Positions 9,357 through 20,536 are shown, numbered from the stretch's first letter. The stretch: 64,000 nucleotides of DNA from Usnea hakonensis (GCA_013423325.1 BLJB01000260.1:1-64000); one strand, 5' to 3'. Numbers and translations: made by a program. Notes: generated from the letters alone by a model not told the origin.

Positions 9357-12297
9357 CTATATGACGTTGTCTTTTGGGATGCGGTGAACTCCATCCCTCT
9401 TGGCCTTTTTCCGATCATCGATCCCTTCATCGTCCGCTTCTCCGTCAGAGAACTCATCGTGTCCTCTCTTTCTCCCCACTTCTCCTCCATGAATCGGCAT
9501 ATTCATGGGTTGACCCGTAGGTCGGCGACGTCGTACTCTTCTCAAAGGCGTGGACGCAGGCCTGGATGCAAGCTCACCCGAGTCTTGGCCTGACCTCTCG
9601 TTGCCATCTCTGTTCATGGCTTGTTCTGCGGACGATATATCTGCCCGGACGCTGTCCTCTGGCCGCTGTTGCTCACCGGAATCGACAGTCAATGCTTGAT
9701 TACTTGGATGGACATCTCTGTTTCCCATCGCTTGACTCTGAACGTTGTTGTTTTGACGAGCACCGATGACCTCCCGCTGCTCGTCAATCATTGCGATTGA
9801 CTCTTCGGTACGTCCATCAGCCATCATGCTGTCGCCGCCCGAAGAAGTCTTCAACTTCTCGTTTTCTGCTCTCAGGGTTGAAAGTTGTTTCGAGTATGTG
9901 CTGCAATTATCCCTAGCTCTGTCTCGCTCAACTTTCATTTGCCCCAGATCACGCTGGCACCTTTCAAGTTTGCCTTGGAGAGGATTGATATTCTGGGCGC
10001 GTCGCTGATCTTCTCCGATTTTGTCAAGTTGGCTCCTGAGGTCCTTGGTAAGCGTCTGTGCATCCCTCAATTGATCACGATCCTGCTTTGCGCCATTGCC
10101 TAAACGAGTGAAATTCGTTTTGGATATTTCGGCGTCTTGTTGCAGCTTTTTAATTCTTGACTGCAGGTTGGCTTCTTTGCTCTCACAGGCTGCGTGATTA
10201 GCAGCAGGTGCATTGTTCCTCTCCAGTTTCGCATCTTTCTCCATGATCAGACGGTCCTGCTCCTTGAGTCGCTTCGTATTAGCTGCGAGCACGTCACGGT
10301 AGTGGTTCTGGAATTGACGCTCTAGCTCAGATCTTATCTGTCGCCGAACGTCATCCGGCACGTGGTCTCTCAGCTGAACGCGCACGGTCTCAGTAATCTC
10401 TGTCACCAACCTAGCTCTAGTCTCGTCTTCAGACATGTCGACGTCTTTTTGGACTTCATCAAGAGCTTCTCTCAGTCTCTGACATCTTGGACAGTTTGTC
10501 TCTAGACTGTGGATCTGTTGTTGCTGAGCCTTCACGGTTTGGATCTTGTCGTTGATTTGACCTTGCAACCGCAGAGCTTCTCTCTGGCTGCTTGATTGCA
10601 AATTTTGGCCTGCTTGGCGCAACTCTTCGAATCGATTTTGCAGTGACTCATGCTCTTGAGTCAGATTGGAGTAGTTGGCATTGTTTCCTTGCAGTATTCC
10701 GTTCGTGTTGCGGAGGGCCGTAATTTCCGTGGCTTGTGTGCTGGCACGCTCGCTACATCTTGCGTGCGTCTCTTTGAGCTCTTCCAATTCATTGTGTAAG
10801 CGCGTGGTCTGCTGCCCAAGACTCTCATTCTCGGTTTTCTTAGCTCGAAGTGCCTCCTCCAGCCGCTCTTTGTCGGTCTCTAGCTCGCCGATTCTGGAAA
10901 TCTGGCTGGTTCTGTTTTCATCACACCGAGCATGAGCACGTTGAGAGACCTCAAGTTCGCTGCTCAAGGTATGTAGACGCTTGGTAGCGTCTGCAGAAGA
11001 TGCTACCTCGGCGACTGATGTGGCATTTGCCTCTTCAAGATCAGAAATCTCTTTCTCTTTTTCCTCCAGCTTTGTCCGAAGATCAACAATAGCATCGGCC
11101 GACTCATCTTTCGCCGTCGTCTTCTCTTCCCGAAGAATCCTGATGACTTCGTTCTTCTCGGCTAGCTGGGTCTCAAAATCAGTTCTTAGGGCGGCATTGT
11201 CCGCAGTCCCGTTCTCCTGTTCAAGACCGCTGATCCTCTGGTCTTTGGTAGTGATGGAAGCCTCTAAATCAAGTGCTTCTGGGGTGACCTCTTCGACCGT
11301 CTGCCTCGCTCCAGCTCCAGCCTGGAATGTCCGGTCCCTGTCTGCCAACGTCGCCTGAGCCATACCGATGGCAAGGTTTTCGGCTATGATTTTTTCTGGC
11401 TGCTTAGGTCCAGCGGCTGAAAACGTACTCGGCGTAGAGGTTTTAGACCCCTTGAAGAAGACCTTCTTGTGGGCCTTCGGCAATGAAGACGGTCTTTGGG
11501 TTCGTCGATGCTTCGGCTTAGGTCGAGGTTGTAGTGATGTGATAGCAGACGTGGCTTGTCCCCGTTGGGGCTGCGTCTGGGTGCTCAACTCTCGCACTTC
11601 GCCTTGCGCCAGGTCGCGCTGACGTCTCGCCTCCGATAGGTTCTCTCGGAGCGTTTGCACCTCCGCCTGAGCCAGACTTCGTTGATTGCTGGCTTCGGAC
11701 AAATTTCTCCTTACACCGGTAATCTGTATCGATGATTGGACCACCTTCCTACTATACTCATCACGATCGCTCTCGGTGTTCCACAGATCTTGTTGTAGAG
11801 CGTTGATCCTATCCAGGTCACTCTGATGTTGATCATTGAGGCCCTGGATGGTAGCGCGAAACTCAGCCCTCTCTTGGCTCACATCGCTCTCGGCATCTTG
11901 GAACTTCTCATTTGCAAGGCTGAGCTCTTCCAGCGTGTCTCTGAGCTGGGTGCGAAGACCGCCCGATTCGTACGTCCCCTTTCTGGACAGTTTTCTCGCC
12001 TCATCTCGCTCGTTTCTTATATTTATAAAGCAAGCGTATAGGCTAAAAGCACAGAGTATCAAAACGAAAAAGACTGTGCAAATACTTTTCGCGACGAAAT
12101 AGGAGAGGTTCTTCAACAGCCAATTAGCCCTCGATCCTGACTTGGGGGATTTAAACACTCACTTCCTCTCGGAAAGGATCTAAGATGCCTAATTCGGTGA
12201 GGATGATTGCCCACCAACTGTCCACTTCGGGGTCGTACTTGGCAGGCATACTACCGAAAGTAGACAAGAAGAGCTTGTAAAAGAATGTGCAACTCAT
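9357..12297 (-). CDS. Large membrane-anchored coiled-coil protein
   Basis: The long frame ending at 9357 has no ATG near its front, so an upstream exon is needed. The best model is exon 1 at 12297-12163 (MSCTFFYKLFLSTFGSMPAK...) and exon 2 at 12110-9357, with a 52 nt intron (GTGAGT...AAG) in phase 0; 962 aa. One clear membrane segment lies at about residues 50-72 (ICTVFFVLILCAFSLYACF). The following 750 residues are coiled coil, rich in Gln, Glu, Arg and Asn, with short repeats such as NLSEASNQRSLAQAEV and NLSEARRQRDLAQGEV. The tail carries basic clusters (RRVRRRRPTG, RKKAKRDG) like nuclear localisation signals. I do not recognise a family; a role as a tether, for example at the nuclear envelope or ER, is inference. 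The gene resembles its neighbour at 13.7-15.6 kb in plan. Confidence 0.75.
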
Positions 12298-13093
12298 ATC
12301 GAGAAGAATTTGCGTGTATTGCGGTTGTAGGTTTTGACAAAAATTTACAGGTAATGGTACCCACTCTGGCAAGGCACGATGCGTGGATACAGGTCAGATT
12401 GTACGCAGTGTTGAAGGGAACCCAGAGCTTGTGGTGACAGGCAAGGGCCTGAAGACTTGAAGATGCGTCAGACGTGATAGTAAGAGCGTGACAACCAAAT
12501 ATGGTTGAAGAAGCGAGTGGATGCTGCTAAGAGTGGGAGATATGCGATGTGGATGGTGGAAGGACAGAAGGAGGAAGAAGGAAGAAGAGGAAGAATGAGG
12601 CTGATTAAAAGAGTGATCTCGTAGGTGTTGAGAGGGAGGAGGCTGGTCAAGAGTTGGTGTTTACAAATTCACTCTCGCCAACACCTTGAATTGTTATTCT
12701 TCACTCATCAGACATCGAGCAGCTATTGGTAGGCAATAAGTTCTTGAATTTTTAGATGGAGAGCTGGTATATGCCTTTACCTAGCAGTTGTTATTCAAAG
12801 GTCACGCCTAAATATTAATATCTCGTGATATGGAAAACGTCATATTAATGTCATAGAAAGCAGATGTTCAACCCTCCACCGTTCTATAAGCCCGAGATTT
12901 ATTCCTTATACAGACCCTTTGTTACAGGCCCTTTGCATGCAAGACAATCTTTGTTTGTTCGCTGCGTACCATCTAAGATGTTCGAACATCTTCTCTTTCA
13001 TCTGAGACAAGCTTCTTTGATGTACTTGAAGACAAAGGAGCTATCTTTGGGAGTGGGTTTAGATTCAGGGGGAATTAGCTAATACGTCAATAC
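12298..13093. other. Intergenic, promoter region
   Basis: Upstream region of the minus-strand coiled-coil gene. Around 12500-12620 there is a purine-rich stretch (repeated gaagga/gaagag on the plus strand), the reverse of the usual pyrimidine-rich fungal leader, so it fits a minus-strand transcript start. No gene found. Confidence 0.5.
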
Positions 13094-13440
13094 CTATGCG
13101 ACTACTATCTTAGTGGCTTGATCATTGGGACTGAGTTGATTCAAAAGACCACGCAGCCACACCGCTTCCTTGATGGCTTGCGTTTGACGGATATACTTGG
13201 CTTCATAGGTTGAAAGTGCCACGGGTTGTCGCTGAGATGACCAGCTAATTGCGGCACTGCCTATATCAAAGTTACCCCGAGGTGGAACGTCGAGGATCAC
13301 GATCACCAGCCCAGTCAGGGTCCGTGTAGCCAGTAAGGGACTTGAGTTCTCCCATGAAGACTAGCGTCGCTGCCTTACCAAGGTCCTGTGCAAGGACAAA
13401 TTTGATAGATGCCGTGACCTCATTGGCCTGGAACCACCTC
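13094..13440 (-). mobile_element. Ty1/copia RNase H remnant
   Basis: Reading the minus strand gives LTGYTDPDWAGDRDPRRSTS in one frame, then a stop, then GSAAISWSSQRQPVALST followed by YEAKYIRQTQAIKEAVWLRG in another. These are the hallmark pieces of the copia polymerase C-terminal RNase H domain, including the acidic residues of TD-D-W and STYEAKY. At least one frameshift lies near 13260 and a Thr codon that is usual before VALST is missing. No long terminal repeats, integrase or reverse transcriptase are visible nearby, so this is a short relic of an old insertion, sitting between the two coiled-coil genes. Confidence 0.88.
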
Positions 13441-13707
13441 TATCAATAGTACGTATCAGTTTAGGCAAAATTTAAAGACCATTATTAATGATATAGACTG
13501 GCCCTTGGATTATACTCTGCTGTACTATGGATTGATACTTTTTAAAAGGCTGGGTCATAATCGCCTTTGTTCTCAATTTACAAGGTTCTAGAAACTCAAT
13601 ATGATTGAAAACCCCTTTGAAAACCCCTTGCTATTAACACTGCACCATTACTCTCGTGACATCGAAAGTAGAAACCCCCGGTCTCCGTGCTATTCCTCCT
13701 TTTCACA

Positions 13708-15591
13708 TCACTTCCGCTTCTCCGCCTCCTCACGAAGTTTGATCAACTCGTCCTGAAGTTTGCTGACGACGCGCTTTAGCGGATGCTCCTTTTCAAGACT
13801 AATCCGCAAGACGTCGCATTTCGTCTTAGCGGTCTGTTGCTCCTGTTTCAGGAGCAACTCATGTCGCGCCTTCTCTTCGGAGCGCTCCTTCTTCTCCTTG
13901 TTCAGCTGACCGGATACGACACGGTTTCGAGTCTTGACATCATTTATTTCCTGGTTTGCAGCCGCCAGTCTCCGCTCCAAGTCTTCCATCTCCAAGCCGC
14001 CAGAGTTGGATACCTGCTGGTCGTTGTCCATGAGATCCGTGCTCTTCTTGAGGGCGTCCTCCTTTGCCTTGACGGCAACCTCTCGCTCTTTGAGCTGCAT
14101 CTCTTGCAAAGGGTTCGTCTGATTCTTCGCTTGCTGGAGCTTTGTTCGTAAGTCCGCAAGTTGGCCTTGTAGTACGTGGATATGTTTCGTCAGACTTGTG
14201 ATTTGTCCGCCACAATTGACGTGAGAACGGCTGTGTTCGCTCCACTGACGTTGGAGCTCATGCTCTCTGTCGGCATAACCCTTCTGCATCGTATTGACCG
14301 TTTGTGCATCACCATTGTACTTGTCAACTGCAACTTGTTTCTCTCCCAAGTAGTGGTCATACAGCTCTTTGTAATCCTTGTCCTTTTTATATATAGCATC
14401 ATCGTAGGATCGAATTTGGCTCTCAAGCTCTGCGATTTTATGGTCTTTGGCTTCGACTCTCGCGTTGAGGTCCCGTCCAGCAGCCTCCCACTCGCCCAAT
14501 TTGGTAGTATGAGTTTTGGATTGCTCGTTGGCTTTCTCCTCGAGCTCAGCTATCATCTGGTCTTTAGCCTCGACCCTCGCGTCGAAAACCCGTCCGGCAG
14601 CCTCCCATTCGCCGATTTTGGCAGTTTGAGTCTCGGATTGCTCTTTGTATTCGGCATTTTTGCGGCGTAATTCATTAAGGTTGGTATTCGCTATCGTTAG
14701 GAGACGGATGTTCTCCGGATTTGCGCTCTCCAGGCGGCTGATCTCGACATCCTTTCCCGAGATGTCGTTTCGTAATTCTTCTACCATAGCTTTGTGTTGT
14801 CCCAAATCCCGTTGAGTATCGGCACAACGAACTCCCCAGGCAGGCTTGAATCCTGGATCGTCGGCATGTTGGCGGTATCGAGCCCAGTACCCTGTACTTC
14901 TGGCATTTCTCCTAAGCCGCGTGCGCAACCAGTTTATCTCCGTGTTCGATTTTTCTAGCTGCTTTTGAAGTCTCTCCTCTAAGCCCTTGGCATAGCTCTG
15001 AGAGGTTTGCAGGGAATTATTGGATGCGTCTAGGCTTCTCCGGAATCCTTCAGCCCGCTTTTGATGGTGCTCTGGTCGCTCGGCCGAGAGTCCGTAATCG
15101 TTGACCTGTTTTGAAAGTTTATCATACTTTCGCTTAATGGCTTCCAAATCCTCGATTGCACCATGTTGGGTGTTAGATTCCTCAACGAGTTCTGAGAGCC
15201 TTTGCTTCAACCACGGTATACCCTTGGAGTCCTGTTCGATTTTCGAGCGAAGCGCTAAGTTTGTTGCCAGCGTTTTCTCATACTTTGACTCCGTCTCCTG
15301 CCATGTTCGTTGTGCGTCATCACGTTGTTCGATAGCGGCATCTCGTTCCTCATTGGCGGCTTCGATTGGATCCCAACGTCTGTCCAAGTCGGAACGGCCG
15401 TAGTACCAACTCAGTAGAAGAAGGAACCCAAAAAAGGTAACAGTACAGGCGAAATGCTTGAGGATGTGCTTGAGATACTTGTCAGCTTGCGAGTCGAAGG
15501 CGCTGGACGTTATGCCACTCACATTCCGTAGACTCTCATGTTCTACACCGTGTTGGAAGGCCGAAGAAAATTTGGACAAGTGATGACCCAT
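13708..15591 (-). CDS. Membrane-anchored coiled-coil protein
   Basis: Intronless frame of 627 aa starting at the ATG at 15591 (MGHHLSKFSSAFQHGVEHES). A single membrane segment lies at about residues 46-64 (HFACTVTFFGFLLLLSWYY). From residue 75 to the end the protein is coiled coil, with a tandem repeat in the middle: KIGEWEAAGRVFDARVEAKD is followed 36 residues later by KLGEWEAAGRDLNARVEAKD. The end is basic and charged. I recognise no family. Architecture (short N-terminal part, one membrane helix, a run like EERDAAIEQRDDAQ, long coil) is the same as in the gene at 9.4-12.3 kb, on the same strand, suggesting divergent duplicates or two partners in one structure. A 63 bp tandem repeat lies just upstream of the start codon. 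Confidence 0.75.
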   Translation of the reverse strand: MGHHLSKFSSAFQHGVEHESLRNVSGITSSAFDSQADKYLKHILKHFACTVTFFGFLLLLSWYYGRSDLDRRWDPIEAANEERDAAIEQRDDAQRTWQETESKYEKTLATNLALRSKIEQDSKGIPWLKQRLSELVEESNTQHGAIEDLEAIKRKYDKLSKQVNDYGLSAERPEHHQKRAEGFRRSLDASNNSLQTSQSYAKGLEERLQKQLEKSNTEINWLRTRLRRNARSTGYWARYRQHADDPGFKPAWGVRCADTQRDLGQHKAMVEELRNDISGKDVEISRLESANPENIRLLTIANTNLNELRRKNAEYKEQSETQTAKIGEWEAAGRVFDARVEAKDQMIAELEEKANEQSKTHTTKLGEWEAAGRDLNARVEAKDHKIAELESQIRSYDDAIYKKDKDYKELYDHYLGEKQVAVDKYNGDAQTVNTMQKGYADREHELQRQWSEHSRSHVNCGGQITSLTKHIHVLQGQLADLRTKLQQAKNQTNPLQEMQLKEREVAVKAKEDALKKSTDLMDNDQQVSNSGGLEMEDLERRLAAANQEINDVKTRNRVVSGQLNKEKKERSEEKARHELLLKQEQQTAKTKCDVLRISLEKEHPLKRVVSKLQDELIKLREEAEKRK

Positions 15592-15603
15592 AGCGTAGTG
15601 TCC

Positions 15604-15793
15604 CGGAGAGACAGGAATGAGGTATGTGTAGGGATTTGTGAGAAACGAAGATGTGGAAAGAAGAGGGGGAGAGACAGGAATGAGGTATGTGTAGGGGTTT
15701 GTGAGAAACGAAGATGTGGAAAGAAGAGGGGGAGAGACAGGAATGATGTATGTTTGTGAAGTGTGGAGAGAAGAAGAAGAAGAAGAAGAGGAA
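15604..15793. repeat. 63 bp tandem repeat plus GAA run
   Basis: A 63 bp unit beginning gagacaggaatgaggtatgt occurs twice nearly perfectly and a third time in part (unit starts at about 15608, 15671 and 15734). The block runs into a (GAA)n run at about 15768-15790. It begins some 13 bp upstream of the start codon of the coiled-coil gene, so it lies in its 5' leader or core promoter. Confidence 0.9.
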
Positions 15794-16039
15794 AATTTTC
15801 GCCGATTTAAGTACTATGAATAGTGTGTTGGGTGGCTGGTTGACACCACATTGTCAACACTTTAGGTACTTCACTTAATTCACTTTGCTTCGAGACTATT
15901 GATCTTTACTTTCGTACCACACACATGAGATTTGATCAATGCTTCTACTGACGGTGAAGGGTCGAATGATACATGCAGTACACCGAACTTTATCATTTGC
16001 AGCCAGTCCTATCAGCTTAAAGGTGCGAAATAGGACATC
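15794..16039. other. Intergenic
   Basis: Short spacer between the 63 bp repeat and the 3' end of the BCKDH gene. Nothing supportable. Confidence 0.4.
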
Positions 16040-17309
16040 TTAAAACGTAAATGTCCGTTTGATTGCATCATATATTCCTGAAATTTGTTAGCGCTGAGCT
16101 TTCACCTATTGCAAGAGCTTACTCGTGACATCGGGAATGTTGAAGCTCTCAAAAGCCAGCCCCATGTGGGTGGCCCAACCTCCGAGCCGTTGCACTGGAG
16201 CCTCTAAACGTAAGAAAGCACCCTCCTGTATTGAAGCTGCGACTTCAGCGCCCACCCCTGCGTTGATCATGCTCTCGTGCACAACGATTGCACGTCCTGT
16301 CTTTTGCACACTCTGTAGCACTGTCTGCTTGTCCCAAGGATAGAGTGTCTGGAGGTCCAGTAGTTCAACGCTTATGCCAAAATCTCTCTCTGCTGCTGCA
16401 ATTGCTGACCAACACAAATAAAGAGGCTGCCCGTAAGACACTATTGTCACATCATTGCCTTCCTTCAAAACTTCTGCTTGCGACAACTCGATCTCATACG
16501 CTTCCGTAGGCACTTGCTCCACCACAGCACGATACAATATCTTAGGCTCAAGAAAGATGACAGGGTCATTGCAGGCAATGGAAGCAAGTAGTAGCCCCTT
16601 GGCTTGAGCTGGGGAACGAGGCAGCACGATTCGCAGACCAGGAACATGCGTAAATAGTGCCTCTGGCGATTGAGAATGATAACTTGAGTCTGATCAGCAT
16701 GACTACGTAACCAGGTAAGAGACAATCTACGTACAGAGCCCCATGTCCAACACTGCCACAAGGCATCCTGATCACTAAACCCCCAATATGGCCACCAGTA
16801 TCTCCTTCCCTGTATCTCCACTTCGCCGCTTCATTGACCAGCTGATCAAACGCCGGATAAACATAATCTGCGAATTGAATCTCTGCAATCGGCTTCATCC
16901 CCTGCGCAGCGCACCCAATTGCAAAGCCCACAATACCTTGTTCGCTCAAGGGCGTGTTGAACACTCTTTCGGACCCAAATTCCGTGGCAAGGTCCATACT
17001 GCACCGGAAGACCCCCCCAAAGGCAACATCTTCGCCGAACACCAGTGTGCGTTCGTCGTTGCGGAGGGAATGCTTGAGAGCGCCATTGATGGCCTGGAAA
17101 AGGTTCTGGCGACTGGAGGCAGAATTTTGAGGATAACTCGGATTGGCGCGGAGAGAGGATGGACTATGATGGAGAAGAGGATGCGAGGAGTAATCTATTG
17201 GTGCATTTAAACGGGCGTTTGGAGGGAGAGTCGAGTAGCATCGAGAATGGAACGTGTGTCCTTTTTGCCATTGCGTGTAGAAGCTTCTTGGCTTCAATGT
17301 GACAGGCAT
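16040..17309 (-). CDS. Branched-chain 2-oxoacid dehydrogenase E1-beta
   Basis: Three exons (17309-16735, 16682-16123, 16077-16040) give 390 aa, the usual length of BCKDHB. Exon 3 is only 38 nt and encodes the family C-terminus IYDAIKRTF. The first 45 residues look like a mitochondrial presequence rich in Arg and Ser. Conserved motifs: [68 protein letters not shown], and [13 protein letters not shown]. Known: with E1-alpha, E2 and E3 it decarboxylates the oxoacids of valine, leucine and isoleucine in the mitochondrial matrix using thiamine diphosphate. Pyruvate dehydrogenase E1-beta is the nearest alternative, but the RCSMDL and C-terminal motifs favour BCKDH. Introns are 52 and 45 nt. The gene is divergent from COX15. 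Confidence 0.93.
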
Positions 17310-17502
17310 ATTGATCGCTACGGTAGAGCTCCATATCAATAGATATTAATGTCCAGCAAATGGAAAGTAATGATTGACAGAGAGTGGTCGTTCGTTGATC
17401 ACTTTAAAGGAGCGGATAGACGCGGCTTTAGCCGCATGAACAGAAACGACTGGGTGGTCGAGGTGGTACGATGGCATCATCACTTGAGAACAAAGTGCCT
17501 CA
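17310..17502. promoter_or_regulatory. Shared divergent promoter
   Basis: Only 193 bp separate the start codons of the BCKDH E1-beta gene (minus) and COX15 (plus). Both products are mitochondrial. The region must hold both core promoters and both 5' leaders. I see no clear TATA box. Shared control is an inference from distance alone. Confidence 0.6.
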
Positions 17503-19093
17503 ATGAATTCTTTACTGCGACATGCGGTTCCAAGATTTAGTAGGCAATTTCTCCGATGCTCGCACCATCAATGCCTTCTTCGTGTGGCCACCCGACCTGA
17601 CCGCTTCAAAGATGCGCCTCCCAAACACATAAGAGCTTTCAAACCTAGCACAAGACGAGCGTCATCTGCAACTTCGGACACTTTCACAACCGAATCAGGC
17701 TCATTATCATTCATACCATTTCGAAGTCAGTCGAGTGGACAGAAAGCAAAGAAGACGAACCCTGGCTTCTTCCCCAGTATAAGCGAGAAGTCAGTGGCGT
17801 ATTGGCTTCTGGGGAGTGCGGCAAGCGTGTTTGGGATCGTGGTCTTTGGAGGTCTGACACGCCTGACAGAATCTGGGTATACTACACTGTTCTGATTCCG
17901 CTGGCAAGAAGCTAAATATTCAAAGCCTGAGTATTACGGAATGGAAGCCAGTGACGGGCAGCCTGCCCCCAACGACCAAAGAGGACTGGGATTCTGAGTT
18001 CAACAAATATCGATCGTCCCCAGAGTTCAAGATGCTCAATCCGAACATGAACCTCTCCGAATTCAAATCGATCTACTACATGGAATGGACACACAGACTC
18101 TGGGGCCGTTTCGTTGGAATGTCGTTCGCCATTCCAGCGCTATACTTCATTGCACAAAGAAAAGTTTCATGGCCGATGGCAATGAGAATTACAGGCATAG
18201 CCGGCCTTATAGGCTTCCAAGGGTTGCTTGGCTGGTGGATGGTTAAGTCCGGGCTCAAAGACGACTTATTTGCCACAGGAAGTCACCCGCGAGTCAGCCA
18301 GTACCGACTTGTTGCACACCTGGGTACCGCGTTTATATGCTACTCTGCTATGCTTTGGAACGGCTTGTCTATCTTGCGAACGCATAAGCTCCTGCGTGAT
18401 GTTAAAGTGGCGGAGGATAGTCTTCAAAGGCTGAGAAATCCTAGACTCCGCATCTTCAGATCGTCTGTAGGAGCGCTTGCTTTACTGGTATTCACCACTG
18501 CCATGTCTGGAGGACTTGTTGCTGGTCTTGATGCAGGCCTAATATACAACGAGTTCCCCTACATGGGACTTGGGTTAACCCCTCCCAAGTCCGAGCTCTT
18601 CTCCGACTTCTACTCGCACACACGCGATAAAAGTGATGTTTGGTGGCGCAACCCCCTTGAAAATCCATCCCTGGTGCAATTGAACCATCGCATACTGGCA
18701 ACTACGACGTTTACATCCGTGATGGCACTATGGGCCTACTCTAGATTTTCTCGCAATGTTCGGAGCATTCTGCCTGTCCCTGCCAGGAAAGGAGTTCATG
18801 GGGTTGTGGGATTCGTATTTCTTCAAGTAGTCCTAGGTATCAGCACTCTGATCTATCTAGTTCCGCTGCCGTTAGCATCAGCACACCAAGCGGGCAGTCT
18901 TGCACTATTGTCCTACGTCCTTATTTTGGGAAGTCGGTCGTGGCTGCCCAACCGACGGGTTTCAGCACTCCTGGCCCAAAAATTTGCGACGGCCAGGGTT
19001 ACTCGTACACCGAAGAGGTCGTTTGAATCAAGTCTGCGCTTGAGTAGGAAGAATAGCACCTTTGAAGCAAAGGAGAAGAAGCCATTGGTCTGA
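17503..19093 (+). CDS. COX15: Heme A synthase Cox15
   Basis: Two exons (17503-17876 and 17926-19093) separated by a 49 nt intron give 513 aa. The first 60 residues are a basic, Ser-rich mitochondrial presequence. Family motifs seen: GGLTRLTESG split by the intron and continued as LSITEWKPVTGSLPP, IYYMEWTHRLWGR, GLLGWWMVKSGL, QYRLVAHLGTAF, and LNHRILATTT, with the conserved heme-ligand histidines in EWTHR, AHLG, LNHR and ASAHQ. About eight membrane helices are visible. Known: Cox15 oxidises the methyl group of heme O to give heme A for cytochrome c oxidase, in the inner mitochondrial membrane. The tail after residue 460 is variable, as in other fungi. Confidence 0.97.
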
Positions 19094-20536
19094 TGGGAGA
19101 TACAATAATACTCCCTTCTTTTCAAATGGGCCGTTTAAGATATCGAACACATGTGCCGTGTGGAATGGAATCCTAGCCAGAACTGAGTAGATACCTTAGT
19201 CGATGACCCAAGCGCAAATACAGGAACGCAACAAGATTGACCACTCAAAATCATCGTGAATAATAACGTTGACAGAGAGAAGAGATTTACTGCACAGTGC
19301 GAGTATATCGATGGTGCATGAAATGATGAAGCAGAAAAGATTGACGGAGGAGAACCTTGCCGAGCCTACTGACGCAAGGGCCGATAGTAATTGAGGACGT
19401 AAAGGCATTTTTGAGCTCTGAGCGCTTCAGCATGGTGGCCTTGGTCAGGCTTGTTGCATCAGCCGGCATACTAGCGAAATTTTTGGGCTTTGGGATATGC
19501 ATCAAAGCGCAGAAGTAACGACATCTTACAATCCGACCTTCCCAAAACACGTACTATCGCATGAAAATTCCCCCTTGGAGCTGTAACGATTCGTAAGCTG
19601 ACATGCGCACCCTGACCCCGCCCAAGTTTCATAATCTGCAAGCTAGAACGCCGATCACGTTGTTGATAGATACAGCTTTCCACAGTCCGATGTAAGAATA
19701 ATGGGAAATTTTTGAAGAACGGTGGTGCTTAAAAGGTGAGGCTTGGCACTTCGCTTACGGCTATCTCTTGGCAGCTGGCAGAACTTGTAAGTTCTCGCAA
19801 CATCAAGAAAGAGAATATTCTGGGACCCTATCATTGGTGCGAGACTGCATATGAACAGGATGAGGGCGTATTGATGCGTCAGAAAAGTGGAGGAAGGCGG
19901 GTTTGGGACATAATGGTTGTCGTACTGAGCGACAAGGACGATTTGGAGGATGGGATGTGGGTATAAAAGGAAGCATGTCTGCCCTGCTTCAAAAGGCCCA
20001 TGATTCGAAGTAGCAAGATCTTGTTGATAAGCACTCTATCTATCACTGCGACTTCCTGACGACCTGCCAAGCTGTTGAACTTTTGTAACTTGAAACCAAA
20101 GTGAGTTCTTCAAATCCATCAAACCTCACTTCCACTCTTCTACCTACACCGTTGCGTGTACAACATTTCATTTTAATTCACGACCTGACTCGACTCATCA
20201 TACATTCCACATTTTACTTGCTTCATCGCTCGTGGTCCTCTTCTAATCACGCAACTCTTCCCTAATCAAAAGAGACTTTGCACGTTTGATTCCTCCTTTT
20301 TTCACACTGGACCCAGACGCCGAAATCTTCTCTTTCTTTTCGATACTCCATATCACGCCCCGGCTTCAAGTACCTCATTTCCCACGTACCCTATGCCGTT
20401 GAGTGGTTTGTGCCCTAGAGGTAACTTCCTGCTCACTCCACTGTCATCGAAAAAATCGACCCTGACTCGGCTACAGGAGCTTTCGATTGAGACCACTATC
20501 TCACTCGGATACTAATTACGCACTCGCAGCACAAAA
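19094..20536. other. Intergenic, dynamin gene promoter
   Basis: A 1.4 kb spacer without a gene I can support. A sequence gtataaaagg at about 19961 could be a TATA box, but it lies nearly 600 bp before the next start codon. From 20100 to 20500 the plus strand is pyrimidine-rich, consistent with the 5' leader of the dynamin-like gene. The start of a leader intron cannot be ruled out. Confidence 0.5.

Noticed and set aside
9766..11622. Plus-strand Ser/Leu-rich frames opposite the coiled-coil gene
   Set aside because: Mirror frames of a Gln/Glu-rich coding strand.
19961..19970. TATA-like gtataaaagg as promoter of the dynamin gene
   Set aside because: Nearly 600 bp before the ATG; possible only with a long leader, so not claimed.
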